A DNA stretch of 64,000 bases, taken from positions 496,001-560,000 of the forward strand of contig CM065886.1 in NCBI GenBank assembly GCA_033439255.1, given 5' to 3'. Below are positions 22,791-34,900 of this stretch, one piece after another (position 1 is the first letter of the stretch; each line of letters begins with the position of its first letter). The DNA comes from Hericium rajendrae. Taxonomy: Eukaryota; Basidiomycota; Agaricomycetes; Russulales; Hericiaceae. Both the position numbers and the translations under genes were made by a program. The notes under the pieces were generated by a model that worked only from the letters and a program-made list of their open reading frames with translations, ran no database searches and was not told the DNA's origin.

Positions 22791-24082
22791 ATGAGTCTCA
22801 TAAGCCCCGCACTCGACCCACTCCTCTTCGCGTCCCTCGCCCTCGCCACGCCCTTCATCTCCTACGCGGGCTCTCGCCTCATCGAGCGCTGCAAGGACTG
22901 GTGGAAAGAGCGCCCCCCCAACACATACCAGCGCCCCGAGGGCACGATGCGCACCGTGCTCGGCATCGTGCTCGCGCTGCACACCCTCTACACGTTCTAC
23001 GTCCTCGTCTTCGCCAAGCCGCCCAACCTCTTCACGGCCCTCGACATGCCCATCTCGGTCAAGCAGTCGCAGCTGCGCAAGACGATCGCGGCGCACGCCG
23101 ACGCCCCGCCCTTCCCCATCACGCCCTCGTTCGAGGCGCTCCTCTCGCGCCTCGCGTCCTTCGACGTCCGCGTGCTCTTCCTCAGGTACCCTCTCTCACC
23201 CCGCATGCGCGCCACACTGCCCGTACTGACTGCCGCCACACGCAGATTCGGGCAGGATACGCTGCAGACGTGCGCGCATTGCCACACGGAGACTGATTTC
23301 CAGCAGTACGCGCTCCCGCGCGCGCTGCTCGAGTACGTCCGCGAGGCCGCCGTCGTCGGCGTGCTCACGCTGCGGGGCTCCCGCCGCGAGCGCGCGCGCG
23401 CGGAGGCGATGAGCATCCTCATGTGTGCCATGCTGCTCGAGGGGTGGATCGTCTCGTATATGCCCGTGCAGATCGGGCTCCCGGGCGCGGAGCCGCCTAT
23501 GGTGCGCCATTTCCTTCCATTCCTCCTTTCCTTCCCTTCCACCCCTCTCTCCATCCATTCCTCCGTCTCTCCATCCATTCCTCCGTCTCTCCATCCATTC
23601 CTCCCTCCCTCCTTCCCTGCATTCCCTTCTTGCTTCCCCGCATACCCGCCGTGCTAACCCCCATCCAGCTGCACGACCTCTTCTGGACCCTCCGCCACCT
23701 CCTCTTCCTCCTCCTCCCCCTCGCCGTGCACTTCCTCCCGCCCACCCCCACGACCGGCCCCACGGCCCCCGAATCCCTCGCCGACGCCGACGCCGCCGCC
23801 ACATCCGCGCTCGCGCGCGTCGAGCTCCTGCGCACCACGCGCGGCGCCATCATGCGCGCGCCCGCGCTGCGGCGGCGCGCGGACGCCTTCTGGGCGGAGG
23901 GCGCGCGCAAGGGGCGGGTGATGCGCGAGTCGCGCGGCGTGCGCGATGCGGCGGGGCGCGTGGGCATTGAGGTCGATTATGCGAGTATGGGGCCGAAGAC
24001 GTATCGCACGACGGTGACGCGGGATATTTTGGAGATGTTGAAGGAGACGCCGATTGGGCAGGAGTGGGTGAATGGGTTGTAG
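22791..24082 (+). CDS. Conserved fungal membrane protein of unknown function, 354 aa
   Basis: Exons 22791..23185, 23246..23501, 23669..24082. The N-terminus has two hydrophobic helices (about residues 10-30, LLFASLALATPFISYAG, and 60-80, VLGIVLALHTLYTFYVLVF). A third lies in the last exon (LLFLLLPLAVHFLP). A CxxC pair occurs in TCAHCHTETD right after the first intron. Residues about 295-354 form a hydrophilic tail with basic and acidic helices (RRRADAFWAEGARKGRVMRE). I recognise it only as the kind of predicted multi-pass protein common to filamentous fungi and cannot assign a reaction. The second intron (167 nt) contains a pyrimidine tandem repeat. The ATG at 22791 is the first in frame, 218 bp from the divergent tRNA gene. 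Confidence 0.8.
23535..23625. repeat. Intronic pyrimidine minisatellite
   Basis: Inside the second intron of the membrane-protein gene, a roughly 20-bp unit, CATTCCTCCGTCTCTCCATC, is repeated about three times with flanking CTTCC-rich sequence. The plus strand here is almost purely C and T. Confidence 0.8.
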
Positions 24083-24939
24083 ATGCATTATCATACACGC
24101 AGGGATCGGTGTACTCTAGTGGACGGATGGACCATAGATCGGATTACTGCCTAATGGCGGACGGACCGTAGATTAGATGTAGAGTAGTGCTTGCGTTTGT
24201 AGTGTATTTTATGCGTATCTTTTGTCATTTAGTATCGGTAGCAATGTATCTCCATTTTTCGCCTTTCTGTCTACTCGTCTTTGAATCTACTCCAGCGTTG
24301 AGTCCTAGGCGGCGCCTGGATCTGCAATTCCCAGGTCTCCCGTACCGCAGCTGCACTCAAGGACCACATCGGTCTAGACCATACTTAGGCCATGCAGAAT
24401 GAGAAATGGACGCACCGCCTCCGTAGAGAAAGCTTCGTTCCTTTACTGCGCTTTGGAGGAGCGCCACGTACCCTCGGGCCTCGAAAAGCTCGCTTTCCGG
24501 CACGTAGCTCCTTTGGGACCCACAGGCAATGATGCAATGCCCATATCAGGGCGCAAGGGTTGAGAAGGCCGGCGAAATGCACGGCACCCCGCACGCAGAA
24601 GTACCATGCTGGTCCTCAGCGGGCAGAAAGACGAACGTGGTCGTGATCAGATGCCCGATTGTGCTGTGAATGATGGTATCATAGTTGTCGAATACGGCGC
24701 GCGGGACGGTGCGACCGCCAAGACTCGGTGTGTTATGTAGTCATTCGGCATGGAGTAATGGCCCCCCACCGTAACCGCATTCGTGCCGCCCGTCTCCCTT
24801 TGTCTCAGACCACCAGCCCCTCGCCTCGCCTCTCACTCTCTCCGCCGGGCTTGCTTGCTCGTGGTCTCTTGTTTTACACGCACGACGGATAGACGTTGTA
24901 ACGATACCGATACCCAGCGACAAACAGCGATACCGCACG
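24083..24939. other. Intergenic, ~0.86 kb
   Basis: This is the 3' flank of the membrane-protein gene and the promoter/5' UTR of the oxysterol-binding protein gene. No further gene or RNA was recognised. A GGACGGA motif with ATAGAT recurs near 24120-24180 as a short imperfect duplication. Confidence 0.5.
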
Positions 24940-27342
24940 ATGGCTGTCGACACGGAGGACGTCATCCTCGACACGGAGGACGTCATCCTCGACACGGAGA
25001 ACAACGTCCTCGACGAGTCGGAGGAGGCGGCTGGCCCGGCTGTGTCGGTCGCTGAGGACACGGGCGAGGGCGGCAAGCTGAAGATGATCGTGCAGCTCGT
25101 GAAGAGGTGCTTTGGCGTGAAGGACATTGCTACCATGTGAGTCGTCACTACTAGTCTCTATCCTCGTTCGCGACGAGCACGTCCGGAGAAGCCGTGTCGA
25201 AAATGCACCCTGCGCCGCGCAGCTCTGTCTGTCTGAGTATCGCTTTGTACGGTGGAGCGTCACAGTGCGCATACTCCCAGCACAGCTGCCTGCTGGGGCC
25301 TTACTGCGGATGGGAACAATGCGCCGGAACGTAATTTTCGAGCTCTTGGCTTCAGGAGCTCCGTGGGGAGCTCGGAAGACGGCGGCAGTGGTTATTCGCA
25401 TCGCCTGTTGCACTCTCGTTGCATCTGAGTTCATGCAGTACAGGCTGTCCAAGCTGCTCTCAAGATGCGGGGGATATGCATACGCGGCTCGGCCGTTCCT
25501 TTGACAGACCGGACATGATGTCCAATCTCCTTCGGCTCCCCCGTCTTGCTTGTTCTTGGCATCCGATGTGTTCGTCATCTGACTGTCTCCATACAGGCGT
25601 CTTTCACTGCCGGCTTCGCTATTAGAACCTATACCCAATCTCGAGTACTGGCATTATTTGGATAGACCTGACTTGTTCGCTGCGTGAGTGCTTTCTTTCT
25701 GACCAGGACGGCGCCCCCGTCCTTGTCATGATGCCTTTTTTAATCAGACGATGAGTGTACAATGTACATCGTGATCTCACTATCAGTCAAACTATTCTGA
25801 GCCCTTTTCTGACCGCATCTTTGTGTGGACTATGCTGACCTTCTTTCAGAATCAATGACTCTGCGGATCCTTTCGAGCGCATGCTCGCCGTCCTCCGTTT
25901 CACCTTCTCCAAAGACTTGCGCCATATTGTGTGTCCCCCTCGCATTGACGTCTTTCTCCCTCGCTGATCTCGACTCGCAGCGCGGCAAGGTCTGCAAGCC
26001 CTACAACTCCGTCCTTGGCGAGCATTTCCGCGCGCACTGGGACGTCCTCCCCGTCTCGTACGCCTCCGACCCGAGCCAGCCCCCCATCCAGCACCTCTAC
26101 CTCACACCCGACGCCGCCGCCTCGCGCCTCTCCACGCGCTCCTCCCCGCGGCCCTCCGACTCCCCGCGCGCGAGCGTGCGCATCTCCAAAGGCGGCTTCG
26201 GCGGGCTCATGGGCTGGAGCACGTCCGCCGTCGACCGCGCCTTGGCCGCCTCGCCCGTCGAGTCGAACGAATCCGCGCAGTTCTCGACCCTCAGCCTCGC
26301 GACGACAGGCGGCGCGTCCTCGCGCTCCTCCGCGCCCGAGCAGCCGCGCGTGCGCATCGCGTACCTCACGGAGCAGGTCTCGCACCACCCGCCCGTGTCG
26401 AGCTTCGCGGCCGCGTGCCCCGCGCGGCACCTCACGCTCGCGGGCGTCGACCAGATCGCGGCGAAGGTCACGAGCACGGCCGCGGTGCGCATCGGCGCGG
26501 GCGAGCGCAACAAGGGCCTGTTCGTGCGCGTCGGCGGCGGGCACGGCGCCGGCGAGACGTACCACGCGACGCACCCCGTCGCGCACGTGAACGGGATTCT
26601 GCGCGGGAACTTTTATGTCACGATGGGCGAGGCGACGGTTGTGACGTGCAGCGGCGGGCCGGGCGTCGGCGGCGGGCAGGCGCTGCGCGCGATCATCGAG
26701 TACAAGGAGGAGGTGCGTCCCTTCCCTTCCGTCCGCGTGCTCCCGCTCACGCGACCTCGTAACGCAGTCCTGGCTCGGCAAGGCGCACTTCGCGATCGAC
26801 GGCGTGATCCACACGTACGACCCCGCGGGGACGGAGCACCTGGACTGGACGCGCCCAAAACACGTCCCGCGCGCGCGCGTCCTCGCCGTGCTCGACGGCT
26901 CGTGGCGCGGCGCCGTGCGCTGGCGGCGCGCGGAGGCCGCGGAGTGGACGCCGCTGCTCGACCTCGGCGCGCTGGACGTCGTGCCGAAGGCGGTGCGGCC
27001 GCTCGCGGCGCAGGCGCCGAACGAGAGCCGGCGGCTGTGGGACGGCGTCACGCGGCGCTTGCTCGCGAAGGAGTATGGCGAGGCGACGCGCGCGAAGCAT
27101 GGGATTGAGCAGCGGCAGCGCGACGAGGCCGCCGAGCGCAGGCGGCGCGGCGTCGAGTGCGTCTTTCCCTTCTCCCCGTGTGCTGAGGCTGACAGGGTGT
27201 GTGTAGGTTTGTGCCGCGGTATTTCGAGGAGGACATCGAGTCGGGGATGCCGGTGCTGACTGCGCAGGGGCGCAAGGCGCTCGAGGAGGAGATGCGGGAG
27301 GAGGGCGAGTTTGCGCTGGAGGCGCTGCTTGTGGGTGAGTAG
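24940..27342 (+). CDS. Oxysterol-binding protein (Osh/Kes1-type lipid transfer protein)
   Basis: Exons 24940..25136, 25597..25683, 25850..25928, 25981..26712, 26768..27156, 27207..27342 encode 539 aa. Family marks include RLSLPASLLEPIPNLEY (sterol-lid region), KPYNSVLGE (127-135) and the OSBP fingerprint EQVSHHPP (252-259), which contributes to phosphoinositide binding. There is no PH domain or ankyrin repeat, so it belongs with short Kes1-like carriers that exchange sterol for PI4P between membranes. About 75 residues of Ser/Ala/Arg-rich sequence are inserted between the KPYN and HHPP motifs, longer than usual. The first intron is 460 nt, far longer than others here. The N-terminus contains a three-fold 7-residue repeat. 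The last exon ends in an acidic helix. Confidence 0.92.
24949..25011 (+). repeat. Three 21-bp coding repeats in OSBP exon 1
   Basis: The unit GACACGGAGGACGTCATCCTC occurs twice exactly and a third time with changes. It encodes DTEDVIL, DTEDVIL, DTENNVL at residues 4-24. Confidence 0.9.
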
Positions 27343-27677
27343 GCGGCTGGGATCGTCGCGTCACCGCGCGCGGGCGCATGGGTCCGCTGTGCTTGTTTAT
27401 TAGCCTCATGACCGTCACGATTCGATTGCTTTGCTTTCTTGGACATTTTATGCTGCTGCTGCGACCGATGGCCGCTGTTTTCTGCGTGAAGTTTAACGGC
27501 AAATGTGTGAAGTGGATCTGTATGATGTACACACGCCGATCTCGGGCATGAAGCTAAGGTTGAGACGTGCCTCTAGGACACTGAACCTGCACAACATTTG
27601 TACTGGGCACCTTGAAAGGCACAGGAAGAGTAGATCTCTCTGATTCAACGCATCGACCCCGTGCCCGCAAGCCGGCT

Positions 27678-30600
27678 AGTATTCTTAGAATTGAAGTCAT
27701 GCACTAGGAGTTTAACGGTATAGGATCGAGTGGCAGGAGGCATCAGTGTCGTTGGAAAGATCTACGCTATTTTTGACAAGAAATCATACCTACTGAATAA
27801 AACGATTGCGACAGAAGGACTACGTACGGGCAAAGCCTGCGAGTTTTGCTTTTCAACTCGCTTTTACTCCATTTCTCTCCATGGCCTATCCTCATTTGCC
27901 TCGGCCTCCTCAACATTGGCGGCAACACCCTGCAGGGTCATGTTTTGCACCCTCTGAGCGAGGCCGTTCATGTCGGCCTCGCCGCGGGCGCGAATTTCGG
28001 CGTCATAACCGCCGTCCTCGCGCACAGGCTCGTTCGGGTCCCAAGAGATGGGTGTGCCCTTCCAGCCACGATTGTTATAAATATAATTGAGGAAAGATCG
28101 CCATAGGGGATCTAGGGAAAGAACGGTGGGGTCGCCCACGACGATGAGGAGCGCTTGGGCTCGTGTCACGGCGACTGTCATATTCATAGTCAGTAAATGT
28201 GGCAAAGACAGGAATGCATCGTTCACCGTTAAAGCGACGTGGGTTGGCGACGAAACCTAGCGTATGTTTCAGGTCGTATTCGACGAAGCTTTTGCTGCTT
28301 CGGACCGTGGAGACGATGATGACCTTTCGTTCCTGAATTGAACGCAACGTTAATGAACAGAGTAAAAGGTCATAAAGGTAGATATATACCTGGCCTTGGA
28401 ATTCTTCAACACTACCAACCTTTATCTCGTCCGCTACAGCCCTCAGCACGGAACGAATCTTTTGACACTGGGCGTGGTAGGGCGCGATGATGCCGATATC
28501 GGCATCAGCTAGCACGCGGACGAAGTCAGCCTTATAAATGCGATGCTGTCGATATTGACGCACTTGTCCTAAACCTTCTGTCCGCCTTGAGAGCCTCGAC
28601 ATATGCTTTGACCTGCAAGACCTCTTCGGGATTGAAGAAGGACGGCGACGACGCCTCGCGCGTGTCTTTTCCGGCCATGCCGTGGAACACAATAGGGAAC
28701 GTCCTCGACACGAGAAGGGGACTGCCGATGTAAGAGTTGATCGTTCGTGGATCGCCGCAGGGCTCCAGTTCGCCGTCGTAGAACCGCTCGTTCGGATAAC
28801 GGAGAATCGCATTGTGTGATCGATAGTTCTTCGTCAGCTTCACCACGCTGCAGTGCATTGTGAGCAGTCCACCTCACAAGGAACTACGCTGAGGAATGAA
28901 ATAAACTTACGTGCACCCGCCACTATTTCCGGGCTTGTACGCGTCGCGATTGAGCAATCGTTCCATGTAGCTTATGTCCAGCTCAAGCCGCCGCGCGACC
29001 GCAGAGCGAATAATAGGCCCCAGTTGTTTTGGATCCCCTGAAAGGATAATGTTTGTCTTCAGGTCAGCCATGGTCTTGACGGATACCATGGCTTCTGGCT
29101 CTGTCGCCTGGCCTGCTTCGTCAATGAAAATGTGGGTGAAGTGTCCACGAGGAATCCCAATCCCGAAGGCAAAGCATGCAGAGATGCATGTGGAGACGAT
29201 GACTCTGTATCTGCGAACGATTGGCACTGGGGGGTGAGAGAAGTGACGCTCTGCGTTGATATGTGTGTAAGGAAGGAGCTCGTCAGGAACTGCGTTCCTG
29301 AACCGACTGGGAGCATAGAATCGAAATAGCTGATCGGTGCCCAGATCTTTTAGTTTCAAGGCTATGAGATCTGCTGCAGAATTGCTAGGTGCACATGCAA
29401 GGATCTTAGCGTTGGGGTCGTTCTTCAAGATCTGGAATATTGCTTCGACGGTCGTGACAGTTTTCCCTGTACCAGGTCTGGTACGAGGTAGAGGTCATGA
29501 TCCTGATCGGAAAAGGCAGAACTGAAATGACTTACGGCCCAAAGAGGACGAAGGGAGGTGAACCCGGGGGAAGAGATACAATCGCTTTGACGGCCCTTGT
29601 CTGTGGTGGATTGGTCGTAATAAGCCTGTTCTTCATGCTAATTGGTGCTGCAGGAGGGACCAGAGGTTTGACATCGCGCAGAACAGGGAATAGAATACGT
29701 TCCGGCACGAACGCCGAGTCCAGCGCCTGGTGTTGCCTCCGAACAGGGATGCGGTTGAGCCTGAAACGAACGTGATACATTTGGCCAATGCTTGGTTGCG
29801 GGAACGACCCATGAAACTGCAAGCCCACTTCTCGTTCACGGACGAAGTGAACATGTCCTTCGAACCACCTGCCCGACGTCTCGCCATTTTTTTGCACCAG
29901 CATCTGGTCGCCTGAAATGCATGTCTGCATAGGCAACTGCAGTCAATTGGGTGCTCATGCTCACCGGTCAATACGCTTGGTCTCTTTTCGGCCAAGCCTG
30001 GGACTTCGAGGCTGACAGGAAGGGTCATTAGGACACGGAAGTGTGGCGGCATAGTTGTCGGAGCTTACTAGTAGTATTGATTGCTTTTGATCAGCCGAGC
30101 ATTGGCTATATCATACGTCTGCAAATCGAACCTGAAAGATAAGAACGGAAGTCGTCAGCGCACTTCAGCAAATATTAATGTGGTATTACTCCATTCGATG
30201 CTCTTCGACCCAGAGTAAGGCCTTGAAGTGTCTGTTATAGGTCTCTGCTGCCAACGTAGTTGGTAAAACAGTTCGCTTCAGCTGGCCAACTATTTCAGCC
30301 ACAGACTGGGACGATAGGACCGAGAGAATCGGCTTTGGAATGAGAGCCCTGGGAAGCGGTACAGCCCATTTGATGGCACCAATGGAGGGAGGAGGGACAC
30401 CCTCAACAATGTCTTTCTCAGGCGTCCGAGGACCTCGTTGGCGTGGAACATAGGGCGCCTTGGGTTTGATGCGGTTGTAGTCGTCTCTATTCCCAACAAC
30501 GACACTAACTGAACGAACGATGACGAACCGTTGGGCAAGGCGGTGATCCTCGAAAGTGATCTCTAGCCTATCATCGGAACGGCCAATCTGAGAGACAACC

Positions 30601-31855
30601 TGTCTGAACGAAACTTCAACTGGCCTCTCGCGACCATATACCAGTCGCAATGGCAGAGGTAGAGCCGTCAAGGCAAATCTATGAAAATTATCAACACATA
30701 TCGTCGACACATAGTCAAGGAAACGCACGGTGAAGATCCAGCTGATGTCCACTTGAAAGCGACAATGCTGATTTGGGAAGTTGGCACGGTCAAGCGAACT
30801 AGCAGTTCCTTCCTATGGGAGCTTTGTGCATCAACAACCTCGATCACTCCGAAGTCGACTCCATCCTCGAGACCAGAAACGGACACGCCGTGTTTATCCT
30901 TCATAGCCTCATCCAGGACGGTCTTGTAAGCGAGGAACTTTTCAGCTCGGCGATGAGGGCGACCGTTGACGTGTTTATCCCATTGCGATGGAACATTAAC
31001 GTTGCATATTTCGCATTGGCGCTGGCCGTTGGCAGAGACAGCCTCCAAAGGCTGGACATCGGGGGGGAGAGACTCTTGAGCAGCCCTATCTCGATGAGCA
31101 TCGCTATGGACGTGTGCATTCCAAAAGTTACGCTGGATCTGCCTTGGGCCGCAAATCGGACAAGTGACCACAGCAAATGGCACGGACGCTCTGGCAAGGT
31201 GCCTCGAGGAACGCAAATGTACTTCGTAACCTGGTCGGTCGGTGAATATACGGCCACAAGGCTCGCAGGTCAGGATGTCATGTCGGAGAGAGCAGTCCCG
31301 GTTGTTGCAGATACCAGACTCGACTATGTCGCGGCAGAAAGCGACCATGATGAGGGAAAGGGCTGGAATGGCACAAGGACTAAGGGCGAGCGATGCCGTT
31401 CTATACAGCCTAAAAGAATCCGGGCGCGCCAGAAGAATAGACGTGTTCCTTGGAAAAGAACAGTCGTGAATGAGATCGCCGCTGCTTCTGCGCAGCAGAC
31501 ATGATGCCAGACGTACGCAACACGCGCCAATCGAGATCTTCTTTACTGGCCTCCTTGTGCGTCAAGCTACAACGCAACAACTGCGCCTGCAAATGATGAT
31601 CAGTGCAAGGCCGTTCGTGGCTAGTACGAGACACCAACCTTGCACGCAATTTTTTTTTTCGAGCTGATGGGCGACGACGCACACAAGGCTGTGGTAGGTG
31701 GGGTAGAAACTTGATCAGCACAACGTATACAATATACAACACTTACACGAGGTGGAGGCCAGGCAGCTAACTTAAGCTTGATGCGCTCCGCGCTACGCTG
31801 GAAGAACCAGGCCTGCACGTGGCCGCGTCAAGATAATGGGCTTACGGATTTGGAT
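27678..31855. repeat. Tandem duplication, copy A (~4.2 kb unit)
   Basis: The unit holds helicase gene A with its 3' flank (about 27678-27863, matching 31898-32084) and part of its 5' flank (about 31740-31855, matching 36010-36127). Shared flank landmarks are TTTGACAAGAAATCATA downstream and CGCGTCAAGATAATGG upstream of the genes. The unit lies head-to-tail with copy B. Confidence 0.9.
27864..31348 (-). CDS. MOV10/SDE3-like SF1 RNA helicase with CCCH and C2H2 fingers, copy A
   Basis: Ten exons, complement of 27864..28174, 28227..28332, 28390..28508, 28564..28847, 28911..29477, 29536..29911, 29965..30011, 30069..30131, 30190..30678, 30729..31348, encode 993 aa. The N-terminus carries a CCCH finger (C-x8-C-x4-C-x3-H, from residue 5) and three C2H2 fingers of U1/matrin spacing (TCEPCG, TCPICG, QCEICN). 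[11 protein letters not shown] is the MOV10/SDE3 beta-barrel hallmark. Helicase motifs follow: GPPGTGKT (531-538, split by an intron), [14 protein letters not shown] (about 650-655), [15 protein letters not shown] and VAVTRAQ. Relatives (SDE3, Armitage, MOV10) act in RNA silencing and transposon control, so that role is inferred. The motif V-proximal TTDADIG is recovered only with acceptor CGTGCTAG at 28509; this removes an apparent frame break. Confidence 0.93.
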
Positions 31856-31900
31856 GGGTGTCTGCCGGGTGACCGGGTGACCTTCGTACTTTTAGTATTC
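31349..31900. other. 5' flank of helicase A and duplication junction
   Basis: Includes the promoter side of helicase A and, at about 31740-31855, sequence homologous to 36010-36127. Between about 31856 and 31897 lies the junction with copy B, which contains a short direct repeat (GGGTGACC twice, 31868-31882). No gene was found. Confidence 0.6.
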
Positions 31901-34900
31901 AAGCCTTACATTAAAAGTCCAACGGTCAAGGATCAAGTGATAGGAGACATCAGTGCCGCTTAGAAAGATCTACGATATTTTTGACAAGAAATCATATCTA
32001 TGTACTGTCTACGTACTGGATAATACGGTTGCAACAGAAGGACTACACGGGCAAAGCCTGCTAGTTTTGCTTTCCAGCTCGCTTTTACTCCATTTCTCTC
32101 CATGGCCTGTCCTCATTCGCCTCGGCCTCCTCGACATCAGCGTTGGCGGCAACGCTCTGGAGGGTCGCGTTTTGCACTCTCTGGGCGAGATCGTTCATGT
32201 CGGCTTCGCCGCGTGCGCGAATTTCAGCATCGTAGCCGCCGTCCTCGCGCACAGGTTCGTTAGGGTCCCAAGTGATAGCCGCGCCCTTCCATCCATGATT
32301 GCTGTGGACATAATTTAAGAATGACCGCCATAAGGGATCTAATGACAGGACTGTCGGGTCGCCCACGATGATGAGGAGCGCTTGCGCTCGTGTCACTGCG
32401 ACTTGGGTTGCATCTGCAGTCAGCAAAGACAGCTGAGATAGATACGCATCATCATTCACCGTTAAATCGGCGCGGGTTTGCGACAAACCCTAGAGTATGC
32501 TTCAAGTCATATTCTACGTAGTCTTGGCTGCTTCGGACCGTCGACATGATGATGACCTTCCTCTCCTAGATCGACGGCCACGTAAACAAACCGAAGCAAA
32601 GAACGTTTGCCAAAGTAGATATTCACCTGTCCTTGGAATTCTTCGACGCTTCCGATCTTTATCTCGTCCGCCATGCCTCTCAACGCTGCGCGAATCTTCT
32701 TACATTGTGCGTGGTACGGCGCAACGATGCCAATATCAGCATCAGCTAGCACGACAAAGTCAGCTTCTATACTTCAATTTTGCAAACATCAGCGCACTTG
32801 TTCTGTCAGCCTTCAATTGTTGGACATATGCCTTGACCTGTAAGACCTCTTCGACGTTGAAAAAGGAGGGCGAAGACGCTTCTCGTGCGTCCTTTCCGGC
32901 CATTCCATGGAACACGATCGGGAATCTTTTCGACACGAGCAGGGGACTGCCGATGTACGAATTGATCGTTCGCGGGTTGCCGCATGGCTCCAGCTCGCCG
33001 TCGTAGAAATGCTCGTTCGGATAGCGGAGGATAGCATTGTGCGAGCGGTAGTTCTTGATGAGCTTCACCATGCTGTGAAGCAGTCGTAAGCAATCTGCCG
33101 GAACCAAAGCCCGCCAAAGTATGTATAGAGCTTACGTTGTCCCATCGCCATTTTCGCGCTTGTATGGGTCGCGGTCGAGGAGCCGTTCCATGTAGCTGAT
33201 GTCCAGCTCAAGCCGCCTTGCGACCGCGGACCGGATAATGGGACCTAACTGTTTTGGATCACCCGATAGAATGACATTAGTCTTAAGGTCAGCCATGGTC
33301 TTGATAGGTATCATGGCCTCTGGCTCTGTGGCCTGGCCGGCTTCGTCGATGAAGACATGGGTGAAATGTCCGCGAGGCACCCCAATGCCGAAGGCAAAGC
33401 ACGCCGAGACGCATGTCGAAACGATAACCCTAAACTTGCGCACGATGATGATTGGTGGATGCGAGAACGGCTCGGTAAGGAGTTGGACATCCTCTGAGTA
33501 CTCATTGTCCCCAACTGGCGAGTCATCCCGGACGTGAGTGAACGGAAGCAGTTCGGTTGGAACTTTGATCTTGGCACGACTTGGTGCGTAGAATCGGAAC
33601 AGTTGCTCTGGACCGAGATCCATGAGCTTGGACGCGATAAGGTCCGCAGCCGAATTACTCGGTGCGCACGCCAAGATACGAGCCTCTGGGTCCTTTTTCA
33701 AAATCTGCCAGATTGCTTCAACAATTGTTACAGTCTTTCCTGTACCAGGGCTATGGAGACGCAGGTTCAACGACATGAGAACAACTGCAGGCATGGCAAT
33801 CAAAACTTACGGCCCAAAAAGAATAAAGGGCGGAGAACCAGGAGAGAGTGAGACAATTGCTTTGATGGCCCGCATCTGCGGCGGATTACTGGCAATGAGG
33901 CTGTTTTTCACAGTCATTGGCGTCGCAAGGGGTTCCAACGCCTTAATATGACTTTGAGCGGGAAACAGAATGCGGTCGGACATGAACGCGCTATCTAACG
34001 CTTGATGCTGCCTGCGAACAGGAATTCGATTTAACCTGAATCGAACGTGGTACTGGCCGCCTTCTCGCCCTGCCGGGAATGATCCGTGAAAGCGTAGGCC
34101 AACTTCCTTTTGTTTGACAAAGTGGACGTGGCCCTCGAACCACTTTCCGACTTCTTCGCCGTGTCGTTGTACAAGCATGCGATCACCTAAAGAAGGTCCA
34201 GTGAGCCCTACAACTAGAGGCTATTGGCATTTTCAGTTACCTGTCAGGACGCTTGGTCTCTTTTCTGCGAGTCCAGGTATCTCAAGGCTAAGCAAAGGCA
34301 GTGTCTTAAGCTTCTAAGCGAGTAGAATAAACAATATGCTAGGTTTACCAATAGAAAACTCCGCGCTTTGTAAGCTTCGCATTGGGGATATCGTACGTTC
34401 CGAGGTCGAATCTGCGAAAGGAGACAGGCATGTGAGTCCGCGGAATTTCAGACGCCAACAGTACTCACTCCATACGATATTCTTCGACCCAAAGCAAGAC
34501 TTTGAAATGCGGACTATAGGTCTTCGCCGTCAATGCTCTTGGCAACGCCGTCCTTTGCAGCTGTCCAACTATCTCTGCGATGGATCCGGCGGAGACGATA
34601 GACATGATGTCCTTAGGAATGACAGATTTCGGAAGCTTCACAACCCACTTCACCGCATTCAGAGACGGGGGTCTGATGCCCTCGACGATCTTCTTCGCCT
34701 CCGATCTGGCACTGCGGATGCGTGGGACATACGGAGCCTTCGGCTTCAACATATCGTAGTCGGCCTTGCTGCCTACAATGGCTTTGACAGAGCGAACGAT
34801 GACAAATCGTTGCTCGAGCTGCGGATCCTTGAAAGTCATCTCAAGACGATCCTCGTATCGACCGACTTGTGTTTGTCGCAGGGTAATGGAGATATGTGTA

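Noticed and set aside
28509-28563. Apparent frame break in helicase copy A near KADRRFRT
   Set aside because: Using the acceptor CGTGCTAG (ending at 28509) restores the frame and yields TTDADIG in both copies, matching the family, so no frameshift is needed. A 31-nt intron alternative in copy B was rejected for the same reason.
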